Assembly (NCBI GenBank): GCA_947623455.1 | Contig: OX392533.1 | Span: forward strand, 34,532,229 to 34,596,228 | Source: Mimachlamys varia | Lineage: Eukaryota > Mollusca > Bivalvia > Pectinida > Pectinidae | Direction: 5' to 3' | DNA length: 64,000 bases | Part shown: in pieces, positions 22,779 to 33,620 of the stretch | How positions within the stretch are numbered: position 1 is the stretch's first letter | Layout of the letters: each line of letters begins with the position of its first letter | Translations under genes and position numbers: made by a program | The notes under the pieces: model-generated | Databases searched by the model: none | What the model was told of the DNA's origin: nothing | The model's input: the letters and a program-made list of their open reading frames with translations, nothing else

Positions 22779-22784
22779 AATAAA
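22779..22784 (+). terminator. Candidate polyadenylation signal of the SLC22 gene
   Basis: AATAAA, 520 bp after the stop codon; the first canonical hexamer noted downstream. No transcript evidence. Confidence 0.35.
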
Positions 22785-24263
22785 CAGTTATTTAAAATTA
22801 GAATGATTTTGTTTTATATTAACCTTACAACAATCAATGGAAATATTCAGGCTATCGATTCTTTTTCTGTATCACCAAATAAGATTCAGTAAACTTTAGT
22901 TAACCATTTAGAATACTGAGTGACTGAAAAGTCAAAACGAACTATATCTGTGCTGTGAATATAATATATCAAATGTATTTTTACGATGAAAAAATAAAGT
23001 AGAAAATATAATGCCTTCATAGTATATGGGCAGTATTTCAAATGAAAGAATGCGCGATATTAATGTCCTTAGCCTAGAAGAAAATCTCTTATCGACTGGG
23101 AGTGACTCGTCTGGGAGTGACAGCATTTGAGAACAGGTTTTTTTTCCAAAAATGCTATGAAAGACTCGCATATAATAATACGAGCAACTTTGTTATTACG
23201 ATATACTGTAGATTTTCATTTTTTGTCGTTATGTAGGTATAAGGGATATAGATCCTCTACAAGACGGTGTAGAATTGAGGTCATATCGAAAGCATTGCTT
23301 TTGGTAGAGCCTCTTACCCGTATGCGATTGCCAAGATTTGTTTTTAATGTTCAAAATGGTTCAATTCGAGCATAGGTTAAGGTCGATTAAAATATCGATT
23401 TCCAAAACTCAATTTATGTTATTAATATAACTTTACAAACCATACACATATGATGTATGGATTCTGCATCCAAAATCTCTACATTTTAATAAACGAATAA
23501 TATTTTTGCTTTGTTTTGGTTAAGGTCTCTCGATCGGACCGTTGATTATCGTTCTTGGCAAAAATATGGCCGCTTTGACGGATATAAAATTTTATTCTTA
23601 TCACGGGTAAGAAATTAACCGTACATACGCCGATGATCATGCAGTTTGCAACCTGGCAAATGTACAAGTGTCTGATAGAATCTATGTAAAACTTGAAGGT
23701 TAAGTTGGTTGAGAATTTATCGACTGTATCAACCTGATCTTATGTTAACGTAGATACCAAGACGACCTATATGACCGCTTCAATTTTGTATTACTGCATC
23801 ATTCAACAAACACATACTGTTATATTAATTCGATATTTAATGCAACATTTTCTGGTGATATCCCTTTTCAATAAACGCCATAAATGTTAGTTTTAACTAT
23901 TTTCTGTTTGATCTGAACCAGCCGAGTTTATATATACAAATCAGGCTGAAACAATCGATAAACCAAATATCTCACTACTTTAAACGCATTAAATGGATAC
24001 TCTTTAGAAAGACAGGAATGATTTTACCGGATTGAATAATCCAATGTTAACATTGAGCAGCAACAAGATCCGCGAGGAGGACAGTTTCTGGCGAAACAAG
24101 TAGATTTTATATTGTGATTTAATGAGTGAACAGTGAGTCAAGTGTTGCTCGTCCACACTTAAGCTGCACCTTTGCCTTATTCAAAAGAGAGTTATACACA
24201 AAGGAGGAAAACTAGACGAACTGAAAGTATCACAGCCAGTGTCGGATAGACATGTTGTGAAGT
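22785..24263. other. Intergenic stretch, nothing recognised
   Basis: AT-rich sequence between the SLC22 gene and the nested palindrome. No coding similarity, clear tandem repeat or inverted repeat was seen. Confidence 0.5.
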
Positions 24264-24487
24264 AGTCCGAAGGCTTCTGACTCTCTGACCCGCTAAATAT
24301 TTTGACGACAGGCGGGTGCGAGAGTCAGAATCCCTCCTTAGAAAAAAAAGTGGAAATTTTACAGACCCGTGCACAGGTCACTGTTTAAGCTGTGTTTTAT
24401 GATAATGATATGAAACATTTTCGATCACATGAAAATTAAGTATCGATGGAAAGAACAGATATTTTTCTACTAACCTACACATTTAAT

Positions 24488-24721
24488 CAAGTCACAGGAG
24501 GTCGTAAACTAACTGTTTCCACCTATTTCTAAAAAATAACCAGTTTCCTGACATCTGTTTGAAAATGGCCGCGCGTCGCGAGATCCCGCGAGAATTACGC
24601 TTGACCTATCTAATTTTGATCACGTGATGTTAGGCGGCGGCAATTTTCAAACAGATGTCAGGAAACTGGTTATTTTTTAGAAATGGATGACGACAGTTGG
24701 TTTACGACCTCCTGTGACTTG
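24488..24721. repeat. Inner hairpin element
   Basis: TCAAGTCACAGGAGGTCGTAA and CAGTTTCCTGACATCTGTTT on the left are inverted on the right as AAACAGATGTCAGGAAACTG and TTTACGACCTCCTGTGACTTGA. The CG-rich centre includes GGCCGCGCGTCGCGAG. Confidence 0.82.
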
Positions 24722-25026
24722 AGGCCTAAAACGAAGTAAACCTCAGCGGAAACTAACAAGAAACTCTTCAGAGAAAAATCCAAAGAATTGAAAATAATTC
24801 AGGTGGGGCCCACTTCAACAACAACCGAAGTTAGATGACAGTTCAAAATGGACGCGTGTTTACAAATACCGAGCTTCAACTGCTGCTGTACCGGTAACCG
24901 CGTAAGAATTCATCTTGAATCTTGCTGATATCAGTTAATCTTAACTAAATCTATAAATATAATGAGTTATTGGGCTAGATTTTCTTTTCAAGTTTTGCCG
25001 AAAGTTACGTATATTGGGCCTTTAAA
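24722..25026. mobile_element. 390-bp family element, copy B (left end missing)
   Basis: Begins internally at GCCTAAAACGAAGTAAACCT and ends GAAAGTTACGTATATTGGGC then CTTTAA. It is embedded in the large palindrome at 24264-25213, next to another hairpin element. Confidence 0.82.
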
Positions 25027-25534
25027 TGTGTAGGTTAGTGGGAAAATATCTGTTCTTTCCATTGATACTTAATTTTCATGTGATCGAAAATGTTTCATTT
25101 TATACAACACGGCTTAAAAAAAATCCACTTTTTTACTAAGGAGGAATTCTGACTCTCGCACCCGCCTGTCGTCAAAATATTTAGCGGGTCAGAGAGTCAG
25201 AACCCTTCGGACTAGTTGTGAACTTGAAGTGTTGTGTCAGCTGTTGATTTTGTTCTCTCGTTTTGACTTTCAATCGGTATGGACTTGAAAATCAAATGTT
25301 CCGAATATGTATTTCCCATTCATGTGGTTCTATCAATCTATATTATGAAACTTTAGAAGTGGGTTTTATGTGATACGGGAAAATCTATACTTCCTAAACT
25401 TAAGCCCGGTTGCAGTGAAAGGGGCGGCAACTCAAATTGAAAACACAACAAGTCTGAATATTTTCCCCCAAGTTTAAGTGAAATACTATTTGTTAGTTCA
25501 ATTTTTTTATGTATTGTTAAAAAATGAACGTTTC

Positions 25535-25796
25535 TTCAGCAGCAGCAGTTGAAACTCGGAATTTGTAAAAACTTGTCCATTTCAAACTGTCTTCAATTTT
25601 CGGCTTGTTGTTGAAGTGGGCCACACCTGAATTAATTTCAATTCTTTGGTTTTTCTTTCAAGAGTTTCTTGTTTGTTACCGCTCAAGTTTACTTCGTTTT
25701 ATTTTGCATGTTCATCAACTGGATTTTTTAAAGTTTTTTTTTTAGAATCACGGCAAGTTTTTTGAAGTTACGTATATTTTACCTTTAAGTAATATG
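25535..25796. mobile_element. 390-bp family element, copy C (diverged, inverted)
   Basis: Reverse orientation relative to copies A and E; GCTTGTTGTTGAAGTGGGCC and GAAGTTACGTATATTTTACC are recognisable. The left part is lost and the TIR mutated, so this looks older. Confidence 0.75.
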
Positions 25797-26039
25797 AAAG
25801 GTAACATGACACTATCCAGAGAGGTATACCGTCGGAAAATAATTAAAACCGTACATTAAATAAAGGAATGTAATTATATAAGCGTGTTCATCATAACATA
25901 TCATAGTAAAGACATTTTGTTTATTAATTCAAAGATATAAATTGCAAAAGCAAATTGACATGTGTGTATTAGATCAAAAATACTTTTAATCTAACTCTAC
26001 AGCAATTTTGCTAAACCCAATGATTTAGAAATTGGCTGA

Positions 26040-26285
26040 TATTGATTCGGGTGGTTGGGTGGTGCAGTGGATAGCGAACTCACCTTTCACCTAGGCGACC
26101 ATCGTTCGACGGCTGGGGTTCGATTCCCCGACCGGACGTGAAAAGGTATGGGGTCACCTGCCCAACCACGTGGGTTTTCTCCGGGTACTCCGGTTTCCTC
26201 CCACAATAAAACCCCTAGTGCGCTAACATCTGGGCCAGCATGCAAGAGTGATTAATATGTATAACTTGTTTATATCTAATATTGA
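26040..26285 (+). repeat. tRNA-derived SINE, family 2, with conserved central block
   Basis: Plus strand: tRNA-like head TGGTGCAGTGGATAGCGAAC and GGGGTTCGATTCCCCGACC, then GTGGGTTTTCTCCGGGTACT and CCGGTTTCCTCCCAC. The latter resembles the central domain of widespread marine-invertebrate SINEs; it is flanked by TAATATTGATT-like repeats, possibly a target-site duplication (ctgatATTGATTC at 26037 and TAATATTGATTC at 26277). Confidence 0.8.
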
Positions 26286-26794
26286 TTCAATATATTTAAA
26301 CAATTATTCGAGGTCCCTAAAGTAATACACCTGTTACGTGGCTCCGTTAACTACAAGATTTCAGTCAAACGTATGATATTACAACTAATACAACGTCTAT
26401 TAGTGTTTAAGGTAAATATATTCACTATCCCACAAAACTGAAAGGATATTTCACAATAAGGAAACCCTTACTTTCAGTTTCGTTATAAGATAAGTTTAAC
26501 AAAGAAATCGAGAACAGATATTACTATTGATTTCAGGTAACAGAAAAGGTAAAAATACATATATTTGATCATTTTACCGTTCCTACCTTTTTATCATAAT
26601 TCAAATTCGAAAATGGAAAATTAAGGCTATCATTGTTAAAAGTTAATCCTGAAATATAGCTTCTGGTCTCGCAAACGACTACTTGATAACAAGTTAGTGG
26701 TTTATTGTAATAATTTAGTTTCTTTATGATAGAATGCATTTGTTTCATTTTTATCGGCTAACCAATATAAAAATTGCTGTTGCAGAGATACCAC

Positions 26795-27140
26795 CACCAG
26801 CAGTACTTCTCAAGAAATGGCGATAACAAACTATTACTCACAAATCCAAGATGGCTGCCTGTCGGCCATATTGTTTATCGGATCTGTCCGAAAATGGAAT
26901 GTGCACAACTAGGCGCCAAGGGGAACCTACATATGAATTTGGGAATGACCCATCCAGTACTTCTCAATAAACAGCGATAACAAACTCTTACTCGCAAATC
27001 CAAGATGGCCGCCTGTCGGCCATATTGTTTATCGGATCCGTCCGAAAATGGACTGTGCACAACGGCACCAAGGGGAACCTACACATGAAATTTGAGAATG
27101 GTCCATCCAGTACTTCTCAAGAAATAGCGATAACAAGAAT
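26795..27140. repeat. Tandem duplication, unit ~155 bp, about 2.3 copies
   Basis: CCAGTACTTCTCAA occurs at about 26799, 26955 and 27108; GCCTGTCGGCCATATTGTTT and GAAAATGGA(A/C)TGTGCACAAC are in both full units. Confidence 0.85.
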
Positions 27141-27559
27141 TGCTTAAGGAAGGACGGACCACGGACGCATGGTGATTTGAACAGCCCTCCATCTGATGAT
27201 GGTGGACTAAAACACATGTACAGTAAAACAACACAAAATTCCACCAGACCCTGCAATGTAGAGAAATATACAATCCAGAAAGTGAAAATTTCAAGACCAA
27301 ATTCGGCAATTAGGAATTCGTTATAAAGACAGATGAATTAGCAGAATATACAGTCAAGAAATAAAGCTGGGATGTTGTAATATATATGTCCCTGATTATA
27401 GAGGCAAAAAACTTTCACTTGACTTGAGGGATTGTCCCACAAATGACAGACATACAATCCCTCAGTTGCGGGTTTAGTCCAAACCTGATTAAATTTAAAT
27501 GTACTCGAACGTGATTCTCTGTCTAAACTGTGTCGGCCTAGTTAGGCCAATATACCGTA

Positions 27560-27740
27560 TATATGACAGGGACCTGAATATTTTTTACAGCTAGTTTAGA
27601 ATCTAAACTTAGGTAAAAATGTATTTACAGCAATTTTGGGGGATTAAGATCAATTTTCGATAAAAATGCCCCCTCAATGGTCATAAACGCTAAAGGTTGG
27701 AAAGTTTTCGAGGACGTAAATCGACCCCCACCCCAAAAAA
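27560..27740. repeat. Fragment related to the palindromic element at 56990-57840
   Basis: Shares TTACAGC..TTTTGGGGGATTAAGATCAATTTTCG and the CCCCCTCAATGGTCATAAA stretch with the two arms at 57 kb. Only one arm is recognisable here. Confidence 0.6.
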
Positions 27741-27798
27741 AAGCGTAAAATTACAACTTTTTTGTTTCATAATACTAATTCGAGGTTCTTGTATACCT

Positions 27799-28107
27799 TA
27801 AAGGCCGTCTCAAAACGGTTCACAACTTATTATCCGTGGTTATAGGGCCTTAGCAACCAGTCATTATCGTCCTCAACTCCTTGGGGAGCACATACAACCG
27901 GTGCTGCCATTTCAGCGCTCACGGCTAGCATTCTACAATTTCTAACACTACCCAACCACGTAATCATGCCACGTAAGCTGAGAAGACTGGAACAAGCGGA
28001 GTAAAGTATCTTGCTCAATGTTACAACACAAGTGTCGTGACCGGGACTAGAACTCGCAACCCTTCGATCACGAACCCGGCGTCCTACCACTAGACCACCG
28101 TGCCTCC
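27799..28107 (-). repeat. tRNA-derived SINE, family 1, copy c
   Basis: Minus strand: GGCACGGTGGTCTAGTGGTA, then a box B with one change (GAGTTCTAGTCCCGG). Full length, about 309 bp, in the intergenic region. Confidence 0.82.
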
Positions 28108-28748
28108 ATAGTTTAGGTCCAAATCGACTTTTAACTAGATGTAACAAGTTCTCATGTCCCTGTGTTACATATGTATAGCTGCGCTCTCTGTCACGGATAA
28201 TCCGTTTACATATTAGTATTGTTAGATATTACAAAAATATCTCACGCGAGATCAAAACCAGATTTGAACCCGATTGAAACCTCACAAGAGCAGATCATTA
28301 AGGACAGATTTTGACCTTTCCCTGAAGAAACGGAAAATATACTAGATGTAATTGTTGTTTTAGCTCCATCTAAGGACGAGATTGCCTAATACGATGGCTC
28401 AAAATCGTTTATTTTAACAGAAAAATTAAAGTGTTACTGACTGAAAGTTTTGATATATTTGAACTCTGTGACCAAAGAAGTAAATAATGTTATTAATTTG
28501 CATTCTCTTTCATAGGAATTGGTACGAGTGTTGGGATTTCACTTCTTCAAAAGAATTTGATCCAATGTGTAATGACAGCTTGATTTCAGGGTTTGTGATC
28601 TTGAAAGCGAATCAAGGTTCTATTTCACCAACACTTTGTTTGGCACCCTCTGAGGAAAGAACTCCCAGGTATTTTAATTGTGCACAATGCCATGGTTTTT
28701 GCTTTGTTTTTTGTTGGGCTTTTTTTTTTTTTGCTAAGCTGAATTACG

Positions 28749-29192
28749 AAGAATATTCCACAGGCACTTGTGGCAAGGAGAATAACCATCTATATATATA
28801 ATATACACTGTATAGCGAAATTTGAAAGATTTAAGAAAATATAAAAAACAAAATTTTCCAAATTTCTTGTTATGTTATTAATCATCTAAAACCATAATGA
28901 AATAATTACCAAATTTCAGCTTGATACGTCAAGCGGTTAAATTTCACAAAAAAATGACTATCAGACATTAAGAAAGTAAAAAAAAAAATGTGAAATTTAA
29001 TCGCTTGACGTATCAAGCTGAAATTTGGCAATTAATTTCATTATGGTTTTAGTTGATTTATAACATAAAAAGGAAAATTGGAAAATTTAGTTTTTATCTT
29101 TTTTTTCAATTTTTCAAATTTCGCTATATTCTAAATATACTATATATAGATGGTTATTCTCCTGGTCACACGCGCCTGTGGAATATTCCAAA
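28749..29192. repeat. Giant hairpin, ~200-bp arms
   Basis: The left arm (GAATATTCCACAGGCACTTG, GAGAATAACCATCTATATAT, AACCATAATGAAATAATTAC, TTTCAGCTTGATACGTCAAG) is mirrored in order by the right arm up to CGCCTGTGGAATATTCC. The central spacer is about 40 bp. Confidence 0.85.
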
Positions 29193-29779
29193 AATAACTC
29201 TCATATATAAAGCAATAAGCAAAACAAACAACATCATACCGTATGTAATAGTTTATCTGAAGATGTTTGGAAGAAACAATACATTTAATCATTTGCAACA
29301 GATATCAACACAATTCAGCATGTGCCTTTTATATTTGAACATAAACAAAATCATTCGTGCACCCAGCTGAATATCTGAATTGAGTCCATCATAATCAAAT
29401 AACGCAGATCTAACATTCCAATTTATTCCTTCTACGTTCGATATGCAACAGAGTAACAAACTGTACACATATATCCCCCAGAACTTGCTTCACAAACTTC
29501 AAACAGAAGTAACAGGGTTTTAATATTAATATTAAAGTTAAGGCTTCAGACAAAAAAAGTAGCACAAATATACAACTGTAAGCCAACATATTTCCGCGAT
29601 GACTTAATTTGGTGTTTTCATATGAAATGCCTATTTCGGAGCGATTTAATTTCACGATAAACACGTTCGTATATCCTATGAACAGTACAATACTCCTACA
29701 GTTGGCATATCTCTGACTGAAACTTTTTCCCAGTGATTAATATTTGCAAATTAAAATCAGCGAAAACGCGAAAATTAAT

Positions 29780-30257
29780 GAAGATTACGTAACACACACA
29801 TATGCTGCACCTTTTAAATTTAGTAATAGATACAGTATGCCGAAAAAATGAATTAAACTGCATCACACAGCTGTTTTCGTCCTCCTAGGACTCTTCAGTG
29901 ATGCTAGGGACCAAAAGGTAGGAATCCAAAATTTCTAAACTTATGTAGAAGCAGAAGGGTCAGGTGCATAAAACCCCTTTGATTTATTCATTTAGAAATA
30001 AAATTAAACTAGTTCTGTATAATTTCAAATCGTGTACTACCAAAATGTGTATATTAAGTACCGTGCCACTACTCAAATGAGATTAACTGTGGCTATGGAG
30101 GCTCCAGCAAACCTCGGGGACTAAAAAAATCCACCAGCAGAGTCTGCCACCCCCTATCATAAAGATCACGTAACACACACATATGCTGCACCTCTTAAAT
30201 TTAGTAAAAGAGTAAAAGATACAGCATGCCGGAAAAAAAAAATGAATTAAATCGCAT
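29780..30257 (-). repeat. Hammerhead-bearing repeat, copy 2, partial tandem dimer
   Basis: One full unit (29780-30160) is followed directly by the start of a second (30161-30257), which repeats CACGTAACACACACATATGC, CTGCACC and the AAATTTAGTAAAAGA stretch. The unit length is about 381 bp. Tandem arrangement is typical of retrozymes and of the terminal repeats of Penelope-like elements. Confidence 0.8.
29858..29906 (-). ncRNA. Hammerhead ribozyme motif, copy 2 (core intact)
   Basis: Minus strand: GCAUCA, CUGAAGAG, stem II GUCC-UAGGA-GGAC (four pairs), GAAA, ACAGCUGU, then GUGAUGC, which pairs back with GCAUCA to form a six-pair stem I. All conserved core bases are present. Confidence 0.78.
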
Positions 30258-30429
30258 ACAAAAATAAGTTGGTTTACAGTAGTCAGATTCTAACAATCTG
30301 TTTTACCCTTACATCACTGTAGGCCGTAATGTAATCGTCTGTATCAATTCGTGGGAGGGTCTACTACAGTAATGTAGGTTTGGAAGGGTCAACAAACACA
30401 TACACACATTTGTATGACATGTCTTCACA

Positions 30430-30820
30430 TCAGCTTTATCGATATCCAGGGGTTACACTCAACTACGCTCTCTACACCCCTGGAATCATCCTTGATATCC
30501 AGGGGTTACACTCAACTACGCTCTCTACACCCCTGGAATATGTCATGGCAAAATTGAAGGTTCCATGTGCACCACCTTGTTGATGAGACAAGACTTGTCT
30601 GAACCTTTGATGTTCATCAAAAGAATCCCGTAGTCACATAACGGTTATAATTGACATGCTTTGAAGTAGGTTGTGACCCCTTGTAATCTTCAAAGGACAG
30701 CTAGGCAAGCAGCCTAGCGATTGGTCAGAGTTTTTTTTACCTGAACGTGCCTTCAGTTTTGTCATGACATAATCCAGGGGTGTAGAGAGCGAAGGTGAAC
30801 ATAACTCCTAGATATCGAGG
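30430..30820. repeat. Repeat with duplicated and inverted 38-bp motif
   Basis: ATATCCAGGGGTTACACTCA plus ACTACGCTCTCTACACCCCT occurs twice in a row (about 30440 and 30495) and inverted, more diverged, at about 30775-30815 (CCAGGGGTGTAGAGAGCGAA). Confidence 0.75.
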
Positions 30821-31948
30821 GTGCCACATCAGTAACAAGCTTGTAGCCAGAAAACATATTTTGTTTACAAAATCATAATAAATCATAATACATATTTTTA
30901 ATATTCATTCAAATTTACATAGAAATTAAAGGATGAAATGTCAACTGTGTATTTCATTATCATAACAAGTTTTATTTTCAGTAACAATCTTGTGCAAACT
31001 CAAAGTGCAAATTCAAATATAGCCCTAAAATATTACAAAAAGTATATAAATAATGGTAACTTATTATCTACAAAATATAATTTTAACTGGCATTATATAC
31101 AAACAGACCTTACAACAGGTAAATAAATAACAGTACCCTGACCAGTAGCTCTCCTAATCAGGTATCATTACATTAACAACATCACCAATAACTTAATGAT
31201 AAACCTTTAATTTAAAGATTGATCATCATATTATGACATTCAATGGTAACACGACATTGGCTTACCTTCATATTGAATGGTACCCATTACCATATACAGG
31301 GTCCCCCCCCCCCACCACCCCTGACTCGCAAAAACCAGCATTTTGACTCCTAAAATTGCCAAAGGACTCCAAAAATGGATGAAATGTTACTGTATATTAT
31401 GTGTGAAGGGAAACCCAGGACTCCTAAATTTATTAAACCAGAGGGTCCCTGGGAAAACCCTGCTGATATAGTGTCAAAAACATGACAACCAATAATTATA
31501 TTAACATTTTTTTTGTCTTGACAATCAGCATACACTTGATGCAGAAAATACATCAAACATTGGTCAAAACATTTTCCAATGTGCCTCTGTAAATCCAGGC
31601 AGAGAACAGCCATCAGTTTACATTGGAGCAGTGCAATCTCCAACACTACAAGTATTACGTCATAAGTAAGAATGTATGTTATTGGGAAATATTCACATTT
31701 GCATGGCAAATTTACCACTATATAACCTAACCAGGCATATGAGGATTAAGACACAAAAAATTATACCCAGCATTTGACAGTTATGACGTCATGATTTTGG
31801 CATAGAAACGACGATGGTTCACCATCAAATGGCTGTTCCATTTTTTTCTTTTTCGATGATAATAAAATAAATCATTTATTATAGGTTAAATTGAAATCAC
31901 AACAAATTAGCAACATGGATAGGAAATGATAACATAAGGATTCAAGTG

Positions 31949-32088
31949 CCTTGGTATGGTCTTTATGATCGTTGTAAATGAGAGACCTTTGCAGGGAACA
32001 CCATATTGCGCTAGCATGACATGCATTATATGTTGTGCCTTTAAAGCTCTTTCATTTATGTCAACCACAAAGACCATAACAAGACAAT
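31949..32088. repeat. TGGTCTTTATGATCG hairpin, copy 1
   Basis: TGCCTTGGTATGGTCTTTAT plus GATCGTTGTAAATGAGA faces TCTTTCATTTATGTCAACCA plus CAAAGACCATAACAAGAC. Related to 47827-47952. Confidence 0.72.
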
Positions 32089-32999
32089 TTAAAGCTTTAA
32101 TAACATACATTGGGCCCAGGAGATTCATCAAGTCTGAGTGGTGGAGGTGTAAATATTTGGCAGTGACCAGTAATTTATGAACAAAACAGGCAAATTGTAC
32201 CCCGGACTGTTTTTTATATAAAACACTCGACGAGCCACTTCATTCCCCATATATCGGTTTGGTATCATACAAACTATTGAATTAATTCAAAACAGACTTT
32301 GACTAACATGGATTTTTATATTTAAAAGAATTTTACAGCAATGCACTAAAAAAAATTGGTTGCACTGAAAAATATTACATTTCTGTAATATTGTACTATT
32401 CAAAATTAATGAACACAATGCTTTGATTAAAATTTTCCCAATTATTGAAATTTTGATATTAACAGTTTTGAACACAAGCCATGGAGGCTTTGACTACCAT
32501 TTGTGCCAACAACCTTAACTTTTGTGCCAATTACCAGGTTTTATTACACATTGTAGTTTTAACCTGTCCATGATCAAATTTAACATGGGAAAAATACCAA
32601 ATAACGCTGGCACACACCAAATATAATGTAGGTGCCAGCCAAGATGATAGATCTTATCAACATATGAGGTGAAGCTCAAATGTTCTGTCTTTATACACCT
32701 CGAAAAGACTTGCACGTACTAAGATCATCTACAAGAGGTCTGACATGATCCACATAGACAGCGCAATGACAAAGATATTAGAATATTTAATCTGAAACAC
32801 TGGCATAACATTCCTGTGTGACCCATCGACACGATGCTTAGAGGCAGTTGCCACCATATGCCTATAAACACCCATTGCCTCAGACTATAAAAACATTTGC
32901 TATTGTGACATCATCAGTTTCATTCAACAACACTTGATTTGTCGTTCAAAACTGTTGGCAAAAACTAAATAAAGCACAAATTCTATCAAAATGTAAAAA

Positions 33000-33150
33000 C
33001 AAGTAATAAATATTTTATCGAATATTGTTATTGTCCCTATAACACACATTGTTTTTGCTGACAAACTAACATCATTCAGCTTGTCATCAATGGCAATGTG
33101 TGTTATAGGACCATAACAGCACTTGATAAAACATTCATTGCTTATTTATT
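33000..33150. repeat. Hairpin downstream of the CTCF stop codon
   Basis: TCCCTATAACACACATTG (33033-33050) pairs with CAATGTGTGTTATAGGA (33095-33110). Outer sequence AAGTAATAAATATTTTATCGA is loosely mirrored. May lie in the CTCF 3' untranslated region. Confidence 0.7.
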
Positions 33151-33553
33151 ACAATAAGACTTTAAGTATGAATATCCCTGAAAACCAAATGCCTATCTCA
33201 ACTTCATTACTTTTACAAGTTATCTAAAAACTTAAGATTTTAATAGAAAAACGCTCATCGTTCATTCAGAAGGCATGGATTAGCTAAGACAGATAATATA
33301 AAAGAAATTTACTGTTGTTGTTGAGAAAAAAACACATCATGGATATGACCAGCTATAACCCTCAATTTTTCATTTTCAAATGAGAGTCATCTATGTCTAC
33401 GTCTTTCATCATATCAAGGGTGTTATTCAAATGATATTTCAATATTTTCTAATCAGCACATGTCCTATTACGATATGGTACATAGACTGCATGGCTTATA
33501 AAAAGAGTATATGTAAATCCATCAAATGGGGTTGGGCATCATCTTCGCTCCTC

Positions 33554-33620
33554 TCAGCTTATCTTTATTCTCTTGGAGGGACTGGTATTATCTTCATTGC
33601 TTTCTCTTCTCTTCTTTGAT
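33554..33620 (-). CDS. CTCF: CTCF coding exon 10 (basic C-terminus, stop)
   Basis: Residues 944-965: RSKKRRESNEDN..SPSKRIKIS then TGA at 33556-33554. The two basic clusters resemble a bipartite nuclear localisation signal. Acceptor tttttctcag. A candidate AATAAA (minus strand) lies at 33150-33145, inside a hairpin. Confidence 0.82.

Larger units (their letters stand above)
24264..25213. mobile_element. Long-TIR element (MULE-like layout) holding two nested elements
   Basis: The left arm from AGTCCGAAGG through GACCCGCTAAATATTTTGAC, GGCGGGTGCGAGAGTCAGAA and on to about 24485 is inverted in 25026-25213. GTTGTGAA flanks both ends. Between the arms lie a hairpin element (24488-24721) and truncated copy B of the 390-bp family. 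Long TIRs with an 8-9-bp flank duplication suggest a Mutator-like element, unproven. Confidence 0.72.

Noticed and set aside
27799..28107. Functional tRNA gene
   Set aside because: Box A and box B exist but there is no cloverleaf or anticodon arm, and three similar ~300-bp copies show a SINE.
29053..29370. 105-codon open frame
   Set aside because: Its first half lies in the right arm of the giant hairpin and it has no recognisable similarity.
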